Below are positions 43,548 to 57,370 of a DNA stretch of 64,000 nucleotides, one piece after another. The notes below the pieces were generated by a model. That model saw only the letters and a list, made by a program, of their open reading frames with translations, was not told the DNA's origin and searched no databases. This DNA is from DATEDA01 sp963820965. Lineage in GTDB: Bacteria > Pseudomonadota > Gammaproteobacteria > Burkholderiales > SG8-39. Numbering within the stretch: the first letter of the stretch is position 1; each line of letters starts with the position of its first letter. Both the position numbers and the translations under genes were made by a program. The DNA is taken from contig CAWGCC010000062.1 in the NCBI GenBank assembly GCA_963820965.1, positions 186,001 through 250,000 on the forward strand, written 5' to 3'.

Positions 43548-44203
43548 TGTCCCTCGACCTCTCGGTGCCCCTCTACGGCGCGGCCTGCATCGGTCCCATA
43601 CGGTGTCACGATTTGCCGGCTCGTGATTCCCGGTTGATCCCGTCCGTTCCAAGACGCCCCGCGCGCGTTCTATCGAGCGCGTTACGGGTCGGGTGTCGGA
43701 ACTTTGACTATCTGTCGGAAAACATAGCATATTCATTTGCCTGCGGGTACGGAGAAACGCGTCCGTTTGACAGATTTTCGGCACCCCGGGTACGCAGCGA
43801 TGGCGCAGCAGCGTTACGTGCGCCCTCTGCGACTGCGGCTGTCGCCGAGGCACGACAGCCCTATAGGCAAAGGCGCAAGCCGCTCCGGCGTGACGCCGGC
43901 TCGCTGCGGCTCCGGCAGGCAGACGCCTAGCCGGAGCGAGTTGCTATCGCGCCGACTCGCTGATGCCGCGGATGAGGATGAGGCCGAGGCGGACGATCAC
44001 TTCCGGTTCCTCCCGATTTCGCCTGAACGCGCACGCGCGTCAGCGTTGATGGACAAGACGGGCGCGGCTGACGGCTTCGGTCAGCCGGCGTTGGTATGAC
44101 GACGGCATAAATAGCGCACCCCTGCTGCGAAGTCAAGGAGAATGTCCGCGGCGATGCGCCGCGCGACCTGGAACGGGCGCGACGGACAGCGCGCCGAGGA
44201 CGG
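43548..44203. other. Long intergenic region upstream of the type II secretion operon
   Basis: 656 bases with no convincing coding frame. It contains an AT-rich island (about 43690-43745) and, at 43837-43937, three GC-rich inverted repeats in a row. The gspG promoter should lie here, but no clear -35/-10 or -24/-12 pair pointing toward gspG was identified. Confidence 0.5.
43837..43937. repeat. Three consecutive GC-rich inverted repeats
   Basis: Hairpin 1: GGCTGTCG (43837-43844) with CGACAGCC (43853-43860), 8 perfect pairs. Hairpin 2: CCGGCGT-G-ACGCCGG (43885-43899), a near-perfect palindrome. Hairpin 3: GCTCCGGC (43909-43916) with GCCGGAGC (43930-43937), extended inside by AGGC/GCCT. None has a T-run, so they are not simple terminators. 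They could be repetitive extragenic palindromes or a structured leader. Confidence 0.6.
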
Positions 44204-44410
44204 TCAAGGCTTGCCAGCGCGATCGACGAGCAGAATGAGAAAGCAGAGACACGCGAGGACCATGCCCCCGATTCCCGCGAGCATGAGCGTCCCGACCTGA
44301 AACCCCCACAGCCAGAAGCTGCCACTCAGCCGGACGAACGCGCCGACGCCCATCAGCACGGCGCCCGCAATCCCCGCGAGGCGGCCCAGCCACAGCAATG
44401 CGGGATGCAT
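44204..44410 (-). CDS. Small two-helix membrane protein, function unknown
   Basis: 68 residues from the ATG at 44410, preceded by GGGAGGGTC. Two hydrophobic helices (about 6-25 and 33-62) occupy nearly the whole protein: LAGIAGAVLMGVGAFVRLSG and LMLAGIGGMVLACLCFLILL. A short basic C-terminus follows (DRAGKP). It begins 49 bases downstream of glmU in the same orientation and may be co-transcribed. No family was recognised; the strong ribosome site and clean membrane topology support it being real. Confidence 0.65.
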   Translation of the reverse strand: MHPALLWLGRLAGIAGAVLMGVGAFVRLSGSFWLWGFQVGTLMLAGIGGMVLACLCFLILLVDRAGKP

Positions 44411-44459
44411 GATCGGACCCTCCCTTCGCCACTCCGAAGCGTCGCGCACGCGCTCGTTA

Positions 44460-45812
44460 CTACTTCTTCCTCTCCGGCCGCTTCCAGTTCGGCACGGTCG
44501 TCTGCCGCGCCCGTGAGAGCGTGAGCTGACCGGGCGGCGCATCGGCGACGAGGGTGGTTCCGGCGCCGAGCGTTGCGCCGCGGCCGACGCGAACCGGGGC
44601 CACGAGTTGGGTATCCGAACCGATGAAGACGTCATCCTCGATGATCGTGCGGTGCTTGTTGGCGCCGTCGTAGTTGCACACGATCGTCCCGGCCCCCACG
44701 TTGACGCGCTCGCCGACCTCGGCGTCACCGATGTAGGCAAGGTGGTTCGCCTTCGACCGCGCGGCGATCGAGCTCGCCTTGACCTCGACGAAGTTGCCGA
44801 TGTGCACTTCGTCGCCGAGGGAAGTTCCCGGCCGGAACCGGGCGTACGGCCCGATCCGGCATCGTCTGCCGATGTGCGCGTGCTCGAGATGGCAGAACGG
44901 CTCGATACGGGTGTCGGCGGCGATACGCACGTCGCGGAGCACGCAGTTCGCGCCGATCGTGACGCGGTCGCCGACGATCACCTCGCCCTCGAACAGGCAG
45001 TTGACGTCTATCGCCACGTCGCGGCCGCATTCGAGTTTGCCCCGGACGTCGATGCGCACGGGGTCGGCGAGCGTGACGCCGGCCTCCAGCAGCGCGCCGG
45101 CGACCCGGCCACGATGGACGCGCTCGAGCTCGGCGAGGTCGTTCTTGCTGTTCACGCCGAACGCCTCCCAGGCCGACGCGGGCTGCTGCGCGCGCACCGC
45201 GATGCCTTCGGCCGCGGCGGCGGCGACGACGTCGGTGAGGTAATACTCGCGCTGGGCGTTGTTGTCGCGGAGGTTCACCAGCCAGCGGGCGAGATGCCGC
45301 GTGGGCAGCGCCATGATTCCGGTATTCACCTCGCGCAATGCGCGCTCGAATGGGGTGGCATCCTTCTCTTCTACGATGCGCTTGACCGCGCCGCCCTCGC
45401 GCACGACGCGACCATAGCCGGCAGGGTCGTCGAGCGTGACGGTCAGCAGCGCGACGCCATCGTTCGCCGCCGCGGCGAGCGCACGGAGCGTGTCGGCGCG
45501 GGCGAGCGGTACATCACCGTAGAGCACCAGCGTCTCCGCATGATCGCCGAGCACGGGCAGCGCCTCGCGAAGCGCGTGGCCGGTCCCAAGCTGCCGGTCC
45601 TGGCGAACCCAATGGAGGGTCTCGTCACCGATCGCTTCGCGCACCTGCTCGCCGCCGTGCCCGTAGACCACGGCGATCCGGCCGGGCGCGAGCGACCGGG
45701 CGGTATCCAGTACGTGCGCAAGGAGCGGCCGGCCCGCCAGCCGATGCAGCACCTTGGGCAGGTCGGAAAGCATCCGCGTGCCCTGACCCGCGGCGAGGAT
45801 GACGATGTTCAC
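44460..45812 (-). CDS. glmU: Bifunctional GlmU: glucosamine-1-phosphate acetyltransferase / GlcNAc-1-P uridyltransferase
   Basis: 450 residues, the normal length. The N-terminal pyrophosphorylase domain starts MNIVILAAGQGTRMLSDLPK and contains GTGHALREALP and LYGDVPL. The C-terminal left-handed beta-helix has HIGNFVEVK, ANHLAYIGDAEVG and GAGTIVCNYDGANKH, the acetyl-CoA and acceptor-site motifs. It makes UDP-GlcNAc, the precursor for peptidoglycan and LPS and here also the substrate of the epimerase at 16-17 kb. It is transcribed divergently from phnD across a 190-base gap. Confidence 0.97.
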   Translation of the reverse strand: MNIVILAAGQGTRMLSDLPKVLHRLAGRPLLAHVLDTARSLAPGRIAVVYGHGGEQVREAIGDETLHWVRQDRQLGTGHALREALPVLGDHAETLVLYGDVPLARADTLRALAAAANDGVALLTVTLDDPAGYGRVVREGGAVKRIVEEKDATPFERALREVNTGIMALPTRHLARWLVNLRDNNAQREYYLTDVVAAAAAEGIAVRAQQPASAWEAFGVNSKNDLAELERVHRGRVAGALLEAGVTLADPVRIDVRGKLECGRDVAIDVNCLFEGEVIVGDRVTIGANCVLRDVRIAADTRIEPFCHLEHAHIGRRCRIGPYARFRPGTSLGDEVHIGNFVEVKASSIAARSKANHLAYIGDAEVGERVNVGAGTIVCNYDGANKHRTIIEDDVFIGSDTQLVAPVRVGRGATLGAGTTLVADAPPGQLTLSRARQTTVPNWKRPERKK

Positions 45813-46002
45813 CGGTGCGAAGCTCCGTTAACCGTCTGAATGTTATCGTGATCGAAGGTCAAGCGGAACCGTCGGCCCATCGAACGCCGGCTCGGGCATC
45901 GACGCGCGGCCGGGACGGTCTCGGCAGACGGCGTGCGTCGGCGCGGAGCGCCGGCCTTTGGGCTAGACTCGCCCGCCTCGACGCCTCCACAGGAGGGGAC
46001 CC

Positions 46003-47022
46003 ATGCGCCGCCTGTCGCTCGCCGCGTTCGCCGCGGCTTGCCTGCTCCCGCTTGCCGTCTACGCCCAGGACTCATGCAAGAACCGGGGCGAGCTCGACCC
46101 GCTCTACTGCGACGAGGACGGCGATCTCACCGCCGACCCGCCGAAGGATTCGAAGAAGTACCGCAACCCCTCGACGCTCGTCTTCACCTACACGCCGGTC
46201 GAGGATCCGGCAGTGTACGAGAACGTGTTCAAGCCGTTCACCGACCACCTCGCGAAGTGCACCGGCAAGCGCGTCGTCTTCTACCAGGTGCAGTCGAATG
46301 CTGCCGAGATCGAAGCGATGCGCTCGGGGCGCCTGCATGTCGGCGGTTTCTCCACCGGCCCGACGAACTTCGCGGTAAACCTCGCAGGCGCGGTGCCGTT
46401 CGCGGTCAAGGGCGACGCGAAGGAGTGGCAGGGCTATCAGCTGTGGCTGATCGTCAAGAAGGACAGCCCGATACAGAGGGTCACCGACATCAAGGGCAAG
46501 AAGGTCGCCCACGTCCAGCCGTCGTCGAACTCGGGCAACCTCGCGCCGCGGGCGCTGTTCCCCAATGAAGGCGTGGTGCCGGACCAGGATTACAAGGTGC
46601 TCTACTCGGGCAAGCACGACCAGTCGATCATGGGCGTCAACTCGGGCGACTACGACGCGGCCCCGATCGCGAGCGACGTCTTCAAGCGCATGGCCGAGCG
46701 CGGGCAGATCAAGGCCGACGACTTCCGCATCATCTGGAAGAGCCAGACCTTCCCCACATCGTCGTTTGCCTACGCGCACGACCTCGAACCGAAACTGCGC
46801 GACACGATGCTGAAGTGCTTCTACGACTACCGGTTCCCGGCGGAGATGCAGAAGGCATTCGGCGGCGCCGATCGCTTCTTCCCGATCACGTACAAGAAGG
46901 ACTGGGAGATCGTGCGGCAGGTCGCCGAAGGCAGCGGCGAGAAGTTCAACAAGGTCGCGTTCGACAACCTGCAGAAGCGCGAAGCCGAGGCGGCGGCGAA
47001 GAAGGCGGCCGAGAAGAAGTGA
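46003..47022 (+). CDS. phnD: Phosphate/phosphite/phosphonate ABC transporter periplasmic binding protein (PhnD family)
   Basis: 339 residues with a signal peptide (LSLAAFAAACLLPLAVYAQD). The mature part has the PhnD landmarks FTYTPVEDPAVYENVFKPF, SGRLHVGGFSTGPTNFAVN, KKVAHVQPSSNSGNLAPRAL and HDQSIMGVNSGDYDAAPIAS. A strong AGGAGGGG precedes the ATG. It should bind phosphonate, phosphite or a related anion and pass it to PhnE. Two cysteines near the mature N-terminus (CKNRGELDPLYC) may form a disulfide. No C-P lyase or phosphite dehydrogenase gene is in the window, so the ligand is open. Confidence 0.88.
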   Translation: MRRLSLAAFAAACLLPLAVYAQDSCKNRGELDPLYCDEDGDLTADPPKDSKKYRNPSTLVFTYTPVEDPAVYENVFKPFTDHLAKCTGKRVVFYQVQSNAAEIEAMRSGRLHVGGFSTGPTNFAVNLAGAVPFAVKGDAKEWQGYQLWLIVKKDSPIQRVTDIKGKKVAHVQPSSNSGNLAPRALFPNEGVVPDQDYKVLYSGKHDQSIMGVNSGDYDAAPIASDVFKRMAERGQIKADDFRIIWKSQTFPTSSFAYAHDLEPKLRDTMLKCFYDYRFPAEMQKAFGGADRFFPITYKKDWEIVRQVAEGSGEKFNKVAFDNLQKREAEAAAKKAAEKK

Positions 47023-47816
47023 TCCCGGCGGCGGTCGAGGCGTCGCGGCCGGCGGCCGCTGCGGCCGCGCTCTCGATACGAGGCCTCGTCAAGGAGTACG
47101 TCCCCGGCAAGCGCGTACTGGCCGGCATCACGCTCGACTTCGCGCACCGCGGGATCACCGCCGTGATCGGACCGTCGGGCACCGGCAAATCAACGTTGAT
47201 CAGGTGTATCAACCGGCTGGTCGAGCCGACGGCCGGCGAGATCCTGTTCGAGGGCCGCAATCTGACCACGCTCGGAAAGCACGAGCTGCGCGAGGCCCGG
47301 CGGCACATCGGCATGGTGTTCCAGGAGTACAACCTGGTGGAGCGCCTGACGGTGATGGAGAACGTGCTGTGCGGCCGCCTCGGGTACGTCTCGCCGCTCA
47401 AGGCGTGGCTCAGGCGCTTTCCACCGCGCGATGTCGATCGGGCCTTCGAGCTGCTCGACACCGTCGGGCTCGGAGCATTCCCGCACGCTCGCGCCGACAG
47501 CCTGTCTGGCGGCCAGCGCCAGCGCGTCGGCATCGCGCGCGCAGTGATGCAGCAGCCGCGCCTGCTGCTTGCCGACGAGCCGACTTCTTCGCTCGACCCG
47601 AAGACCTCGGTCGAGATAATGGCGCTGATGCAGGCGATGTCGGAGACGCACGGCTTCCCGGTCATCGTGAACATCCACAACGTCGAGCTGGCGCGCAGGT
47701 TCGCCGACCGGATCGTCGGCATGACCGGCGGCCGGGTGGTGTACGACGGGCCTCCCGAAAGCCTCGACGAAGGGATTCTGAAGTCGATCTACGGTGGCGA
47801 GGACTGGCTGGAGTGA
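47019..47816 (+). CDS. phnC: Phosphonate-type ABC transporter ATP-binding protein
   Basis: 265 residues. The GTG at 47019 overlaps the phnD stop (GTGA). Walker A GPSGTGKST, Q-loop VFQEYNLVERL, signature LSGGQRQRVGIARAV, Walker B LLADEPTSSLD and the switch histidine in NIHNVELARRF are all present. GPSGTGKSTLIRCINRLVEP is typical of PhnC. It energises import through the two PhnE permeases encoded next. No frame damage. Confidence 0.93.
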   Translation: MIPAAVEASRPAAAAAALSIRGLVKEYVPGKRVLAGITLDFAHRGITAVIGPSGTGKSTLIRCINRLVEPTAGEILFEGRNLTTLGKHELREARRHIGMVFQEYNLVERLTVMENVLCGRLGYVSPLKAWLRRFPPRDVDRAFELLDTVGLGAFPHARADSLSGGQRQRVGIARAVMQQPRLLLADEPTSSLDPKTSVEIMALMQAMSETHGFPVIVNIHNVELARRFADRIVGMTGGRVVYDGPPESLDEGILKSIYGGEDWLE

Positions 47817-48598
47817 TCGCCGGCGTTGAGCGGCGCGCCTTCGTCCCGAACTGGTGGTCGCGCGCCGCGTGGATCGCGTTCGCGGTGTACTTCCTCTACG
47901 CGGCGGCGCAGCTCGAGTTCACGCCTGCGCGCTTCGCGGCCGGGCTCGAGTACGGCGCGAAGTTCGTCACGCGGCTCTTCCCTCCCGATTTCTCGCGCCG
48001 GGAGCTGCTGCTCAAGGGCATGCTCGAAAGCCTGCAGATCGCTGCCGTTGCTTCCGCGCTCGGCGTCGCGCTGTCGCTCCCGGTCTCGCTGCTTGCGGCG
48101 CGCAACCTCATGCCCGCCTGGCTCACCTGGCCGGCGCGACTGGTGATGATTCTCTGTCGTTCGTTCCATCCGGTCATCGTCGCGATCCTGTTCGTCAAGG
48201 CGGTCGGCTTCGGCGCGCTCGCCGGGATCCTCGCCCTCACGGTCGCCTCGGTGGGGTTTCTGGGCAAGCTCATGACCGAGGCGATCGAGGAGATCTCGCT
48301 CAAGCAGGTCGAGGCGGTTCGCGCGACCGGCGCGCCGTTCATGGCGGTCGTCACGTTCTCGGTCATCCCGCAGGTGTTCTCGCGTTTCGTCGGCTTCGTC
48401 GCCTACGAGACCGACGCCAACCTGCGCAACTCGACGATGGTGGGGATCGTCGGCGCCGGCGGCATCGGCGGGACGCTGTTCGCGGCGTTCCAGCGCTTCG
48501 ACTACGACTTCGTCTGCGCCATCGTCCTGACGATCATCGCCCTCATCATGCTGGGCGAAGTGCTCACGGTGCGGATCAAGAAGATCTTCAAGGCATGA
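47813..48598 (+). CDS. phnE: Phosphonate-type ABC transporter permease, first PhnE
   Basis: 261 residues. The GTG at 47813 overlaps the phnC stop. About six hydrophobic helices; the coupling loop EAIEEISLKQVEAVRATGAP followed by the G-rich VGIVGAGGIGGTLFAAF is the PhnE signature. It forms half of the membrane channel with the second PhnE. Strings of overlaps (phnD-C-E-E) show one coupled operon. Confidence 0.92.
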   Translation: MIAGVERRAFVPNWWSRAAWIAFAVYFLYAAAQLEFTPARFAAGLEYGAKFVTRLFPPDFSRRELLLKGMLESLQIAAVASALGVALSLPVSLLAARNLMPAWLTWPARLVMILCRSFHPVIVAILFVKAVGFGALAGILALTVASVGFLGKLMTEAIEEISLKQVEAVRATGAPFMAVVTFSVIPQVFSRFVGFVAYETDANLRNSTMVGIVGAGGIGGTLFAAFQRFDYDFVCAIVLTIIALIMLGEVLTVRIKKIFKA

Positions 48599-49404
48599 GC
48601 GCCCCTCGGCTTGCCGTCGCGCGGGAATGGCGGCGGTTCACGCCGGCTGAGCGGATCGCGCGCTTCGTGGTCTACTTCTGCGTCGTCGCCGCGCTCGTCG
48701 CCTCGCTCAAGACCGTCGAGATCATCCCCGAGTTCATCGTCGACGCGCCGGAGCAGATCGCCGACATGCTGCGGCGCATGTGGCCGGTCGCCTGGGGCTT
48801 CTACCCCGAGGGCGTGCAGGCGCCGCTCCTCGAGTCGATCCACATCGCGACGCTCGGCACCGTGGGCGCGGTGCTGATGGCGGTGCCGGTCGCCTTCCTC
48901 GCCGCGGGCAATGTCACGCCGTATGCGGGCGTCAACTACCTCGCGAAGCTCATCCTCGTCTCGGCGCGGTCGGTGAACACGCTGGTCTGGGCGCTGTTCT
49001 TCGTTGCGGTCTTCGGGCCGGGCGCGCTCGCCGGGACGATCGCGATCGCGTTCCATTCGATCGGATTCACGGGGAAGCTCCTGTCGGAAGCCCTCGAGGA
49101 GGCGAACCGGGGGACCGTCGAGGCGCTCCAGGCAACCGGCGCGCCGTGGCTTTCGGTGGTGGTCAAGGGCTACTGGCCGCAGGTCAAGCCGGCGTTCTGG
49201 GGCATCGTGCTATTCCGCTGGGACATCAATGTGCGGGAATCCGCGGTGCTCGGTCTGGTGGGGGCGGGTGGGATCGGCATGGCGCTGGACACGGCGCTAA
49301 ACTTGTTTCAATGGGAACGGGTGGCGATGATCCTGGTCGCGATCTTCGGGGTGGTGATCGTCGCGGAGGTCGTGGTGACGGCTATTCGGCGCCGGATCAT
49401 CTAG
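48595..49404 (+). CDS. phnE: Phosphonate-type ABC transporter permease, second PhnE
   Basis: 269 residues; the ATG overlaps the first phnE stop (ATGA). It has the same topology, with the EAA-type loop EALEEANRGTVEALQATGAP and LGLVGAGGIGMALDTALN. Differences from the first copy (for example NVTPYAGVNYLAKL) mark it as a distinct paralogue, giving a heterodimeric permease as in several phosphonate/phosphite importers. Confidence 0.92.
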   Translation: MSAPRLAVAREWRRFTPAERIARFVVYFCVVAALVASLKTVEIIPEFIVDAPEQIADMLRRMWPVAWGFYPEGVQAPLLESIHIATLGTVGAVLMAVPVAFLAAGNVTPYAGVNYLAKLILVSARSVNTLVWALFFVAVFGPGALAGTIAIAFHSIGFTGKLLSEALEEANRGTVEALQATGAPWLSVVVKGYWPQVKPAFWGIVLFRWDINVRESAVLGLVGAGGIGMALDTALNLFQWERVAMILVAIFGVVIVAEVVVTAIRRRII

Positions 49405-49428
49405 CAGGGTCATCCCGGAGACGAGCTC

Positions 49429-50139
49429 ATGCGTAATCGGCTGGTGGCGCACGGCAATCTCTTGTTCGTCCTGAGCGCGATTCTCGCGTGCGCGCCGACG
49501 GCCCACGGGGAAGTCTACAAGTGGGTCGACGACAAGGGCGTCGTCAACTATTCGAGCACGCCGCCCGCCAAGGGCAAGAGCGTCAAGCTCGGCGAGGACA
49601 GGGGGCGCGTCAGCACGATCGAGTCGCAGGATTCGCGGACTGAGCCTGGCCGGCGCGAACAGGCGCCCAAGGACCGCGTCGACAGGCTCGAGCAGGACGC
49701 CCAGCGCGATCGCCAGCTCGCGACCGCGCAAGCAGCCGCCGCGGCAGAGGCTTACCGCCAGTGGCGCGAACGCTGCATCGCCGAGCGGCGGGTCGACTGC
49801 GACGATCGCTCTACGAGCGACTACGACACCGGCTACTTCTATCCCTACTACCGGCCGGAGGCTCGGCCGCCCGTGCAACGGTCCGCGCCGGGGCAGTATC
49901 GCCCGACGCCCGACGTCGCGGTCGGCGGCGGCGGTGTAGTGGGTCCCTACTTTCGCCCGCCACGAGGCGGTGTCGTGGTGGGCCCAGGTCCTGGCGGTGT
50001 CGGCGCCGCCTATGGCCCGGCATCGCCTGGCGGAGTGGTGATTACGCCGGGCCCCGGCGGTATCGGCGCGCAATACCGGCCGGTCCCGGAAGAGCCGCGG
50101 CCCCATTACGGGCCGTCGACGCCGCGGCCCCGAAACTAG
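49429..50139 (+). CDS. DUF4124-domain exported protein with Gly/Pro-rich tail
   Basis: 236 residues. Signal peptide (LLFVLSAILACAPTAHG), then a DUF4124 domain (EVYKWVDDKGVVNYSSTPPA, about residues 28-50), a charged coiled-coil stretch (about 75-115), two cysteines in ERCIAERRVDCDD, and a Gly/Pro/Tyr-rich tail with near-repeats (GVVVGPGPGGVGA and GVVITPGPGGIGA). It is probably periplasmic or outer-membrane-associated. It begins 24 bases after phnE2 and may be transcribed with the importer; a functional link is not evident. The role of DUF4124 is unknown. Confidence 0.8.
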   Translation: MRNRLVAHGNLLFVLSAILACAPTAHGEVYKWVDDKGVVNYSSTPPAKGKSVKLGEDRGRVSTIESQDSRTEPGRREQAPKDRVDRLEQDAQRDRQLATAQAAAAAEAYRQWRERCIAERRVDCDDRSTSDYDTGYFYPYYRPEARPPVQRSAPGQYRPTPDVAVGGGGVVGPYFRPPRGGVVVGPGPGGVGAAYGPASPGGVVITPGPGGIGAQYRPVPEEPRPHYGPSTPRPRN

Positions 50140-50145
50140 GGGTTC

Positions 50146-50736
50146 TTAAGTCCGGGGTTTCAGCAGGCGCGGAAGCAGGCCGCGGGATCGCCGTACCGGC
50201 CGCCACACATCACGCGCTGCATCGGCGAAATGCGGGAATACCCGGTGGATAGGTGCCGGCAACTCGCCCCCGAATCGTTCGACAAAGCCGCGGACCAGGA
50301 CGGACATCACTTCCTCCGCCAGCATCCGAAGAGGCGCGTAGCGCGGAAACTGCGCTCGCGATTCGCTCACCAGCAGTTCGGCCATCGCGATCGCCCGGAC
50401 GACGTAGAGGCACGCCTCGAGCCGCCCACGGGCGTCAGGCTTGCCTGCCGAGCCGAGCATCGCATCGACCCGGTCGACGAGCGCCAGCATGTCCTGGCCG
50501 GAATCGATGTGCTGCCTGGCAGCCGCGCGGATGCTCGTCAGCACGAACTGGACTTCGTCGGCGCCAGACAAGTCGAGTGAAGCGGTCGGAGAGAACCGCG
50601 GCGTCGGGCTGGTCGCGAGTGCGCTGCCAACCCGCCGCACCTCGCGAGCACACATCTCGAAGATCGTCCGCTCCGCCGAACTCGGCAGGTGAGGGCGGAT
50701 GACGACCAACTTCTTTAGGGCAGCTTGGAGTGCCAC
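50146..50736 (-). CDS. Hypothetical protein, alpha-helical, function unknown
   Basis: 196 residues from a GTG at 50736 with GGAG upstream. No family was recognised. Predicted mostly helical, soluble, without signal peptide or membrane helix; hydrophobic positions recur in a regular pattern (QFVLTSIRAAARQHIDSGQD, CLYVVRAIAMAELLVSES), and the last 30 residues are very basic (VWRPVRRSRGLLPRLLKPR). It converges with the DUF4124 gene, with only 6 bases between stops. Being alone and unrecognised, it is somewhat uncertain as a gene. Confidence 0.5.
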   Translation of the reverse strand: MALQAALKKLVVIRPHLPSSAERTIFEMCAREVRRVGSALATSPTPRFSPTASLDLSGADEVQFVLTSIRAAARQHIDSGQDMLALVDRVDAMLGSAGKPDARGRLEACLYVVRAIAMAELLVSESRAQFPRYAPLRMLAEEVMSVLVRGFVERFGGELPAPIHRVFPHFADAARDVWRPVRRSRGLLPRLLKPRT

Positions 50737-51151
50737 ACGGGTTCTCCGCTCGTGTGATCGGCTCTTGGCCTCGGACCGTCCGCGGTAAAGGACATCAGTC
50801 CGGCTCGGGCGAACCCGAGCATGGGTTGTGCCAAATTCTTCACGCTATTCACGATCTCTCGCGGCATCACAGGATCGCGACGGAACCCGTTGTCGTCATT
50901 GGATGCGGATCGTGGCACGACGACGGGAAACGCGACGGGTTCGCACGCCCTCCCGGCAGCGCCGCGGGCCGAGCCTGTCGCGGGTCCGTCGAAGTTGACG
51001 GTCCGTCGACGCAACGGAACCGTTTTGTTTAGGTGGCGGTCGAGATACGCGAAGGAGCGGCCGGCTCACGACCTCGCTCACAATCGGCGCGCCGAGAACA
51101 GCCGCCATGACCACCGATTCGGGCCGGAACCAGTGTCCGGGGGCCGGCCGC
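50737..51151. other. Intergenic region between the hypothetical gene and gltD
   Basis: 415 bases with no convincing coding frame. It holds a 10-base direct repeat, GGTCCGTCGA at 50983-50992 and 51000-51009, separated by 7 bases with TTGAC inside the spacer. It also contains a GC-rich inverted repeat directly after the gltD stop (about 51122-51150) without a T-run. No terminator or promoter could be assigned with confidence. Confidence 0.4.
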
Positions 51152-52632
51152 TCAGCGCGGCAGCTCGGAGCTCCCCATCAGGAACTCGTCGACCGCCCGC
51201 GCGCACTGGCGCCCTTCGCGGATCGCCCATACCACGAGGGACTGGCCGCGGCGCATGTCGCCCGCGGCGAACACCTTCGGCACCGAGGTGGCGTAGCAGC
51301 CATTGCCGTCGGTCGTGGCTCTCGCATTGCCGCGCGGGTCTTTCGCGACACCGAATTCGTCGAGCATGCTCGCGACCGGCGACACGAAGCCCATCGCAAG
51401 CAGCACGAGATCCGCGGGCATCTCGAACTCGGTACCCGGAATCTCGATCATCTTCGTCTGCCCGCTCGCCGGATCCTTCTCCCATTTCACCCGCGACGCC
51501 ACGAGCGCGTTGACCTTGCCGTTCGCACCGCGGAACAACTTGGTCGCCACCGCCCAGTCGCGCTCGACGCCTTCCTCGTGCGACGTGGAAGTCCGGAGCC
51601 GAACCGGCCAGTACGGCCACACCGGGTTGCGGTCTACGTCCGGCGGCATCGGCAACAGCTCGAACTGGGAGATCGACCTGGCCCCGTGCCGGTTCGAGGT
51701 GCCGACGCAGTCCGAGCCGGTGTCGCCGCCGCCGATGATGACGACGTGCTTGCCGCTCGCCCACAGCCCGGGCACGCCCTCGTCGCCGGCGACACGACGG
51801 TTCTGCAGGGGCAGAAACTCCATCGCGTAGTGGATGCCGTCGAGCTCGCGCCCGGGAATCGGCAGGTCGCGCGGCTGCTCGGCGCCGCCGGTGAGGGCGA
51901 CGGCGTCGAACTCGGCCAGGAGCCGGTCAGGGGCGAGCGCAGTCTTCGCGTCGTTCGGGACGCCGGCGCCCGGTGCGGTTCTCCCCACGAGGACGCTGGC
52001 GCGGAACTCGACGCCCTCGGCGCGCATCTGCTCGAGCCTCCGGTCGATGACCCATTTCTCGAGCTTGAAGTCCGGGATGCCGTAGCGGAGGAGCCCGCCG
52101 ATGCGATCGCTCTTCTCGAAGACGGTCACGGCGTGGCCTGCGCGCGCGAGCTGCTGGGCGCAGGCGAGACCTGCCGGCCCCGAGCCCACGACCGCGATCT
52201 TCTTGCCGGTCTTGCGCGCGGCCGGCTGCGGCTTGACCCAGCCCTCCTCCCACGCCTTGTCGATGATCGCGTGCTCGATCGACTTGATGCCGACCGCATC
52301 GTCGTTGATGCGCAGGATGCACGCCTCTTCGCAGGGCGCCGGGCAGATGCGGCCGGTGAACTCGGGAAAGTTGTTGGTCGAGTGCAGCGTCTCGATCGCG
52401 CTCTTCCAGTCCTCCCGGTACACGAGGTCGTTGAAGTCGGGGATGATGTTGTTGACCGGGCAGCCGCTCATGCAGAACGGCACGCCGCAGTCCATGCAGC
52501 GCGCGCCCTGGATCTTCGCGTGCTCGTCCGAGAGCGGCTCGATGAACTCGCGGTAGTGCTTCCTGCGCGCCTCGGGCGCCTCGTGCGCCTCGGCGAGCCG
52601 CTCGTACTCGAGGAATCCGGTGACCTTCCCCA

Positions 52633-52633
<1 letters not shown>
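51152..52633 (-). CDS. gltD: Glutamate synthase (NADPH) small subunit
   Basis: 493 residues. The N-terminal Fe-S region has CMDCGVPFCMSGCPVNN and GRICPAPCEEAC, cysteine clusters for 4Fe-4S centres. FAD- and NADPH-binding motifs follow: VVGSGPAGLACAQQLA and IIGGGDTGSDCVG. It passes electrons from NADPH to GltB. The ATG at 52633 overlaps the gltB stop by one base (TGATG); the frame stays open upstream inside gltB, but that part is not used. Full length, intact. Confidence 0.96.
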
Positions 52634-57300
<4,667 letters not shown>

Positions 57301-57320
57301 GGTGCACCTCGACTCGTGCG

Positions 57321-57349
57321 CCGCCGGCGTTTCCGCGGAAAAACCGGCG
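57321..57349. repeat. Inverted repeat in the gltB leader
   Basis: CGCCGG (57322-57327) pairs with CCGGCG (57344-57349) around an inner TTTCC/GGAAA dyad. It would fold in the 64-base leader between the predicted gltB transcription start and the GTG. No T-run follows; it may affect leader stability or be an operator. Confidence 0.4.
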
Positions 57350-57370
57350 TTAGTTCACGGGGAACCGTGG

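Noticed and set aside
43694..43735. TTGACT and CATATT pair on the plus strand
   Set aside because: The spacing is acceptable, but it points away from gspG toward the antisense side of glmU, with no plus-strand gene nearby.
43850..43940. Resemblance of CACGACAG and GCGCAAGCC to a cyclic-di-GMP-I riboswitch
   Set aside because: Conserved core nucleotides and junction order do not match, and on that strand no gene lies downstream.
50730..50735. TGGCAC on the minus strand, resembling a -24 element
   Set aside because: The downstream GC is one base off the required spacing and the site overlaps the start codon of the hypothetical gene.
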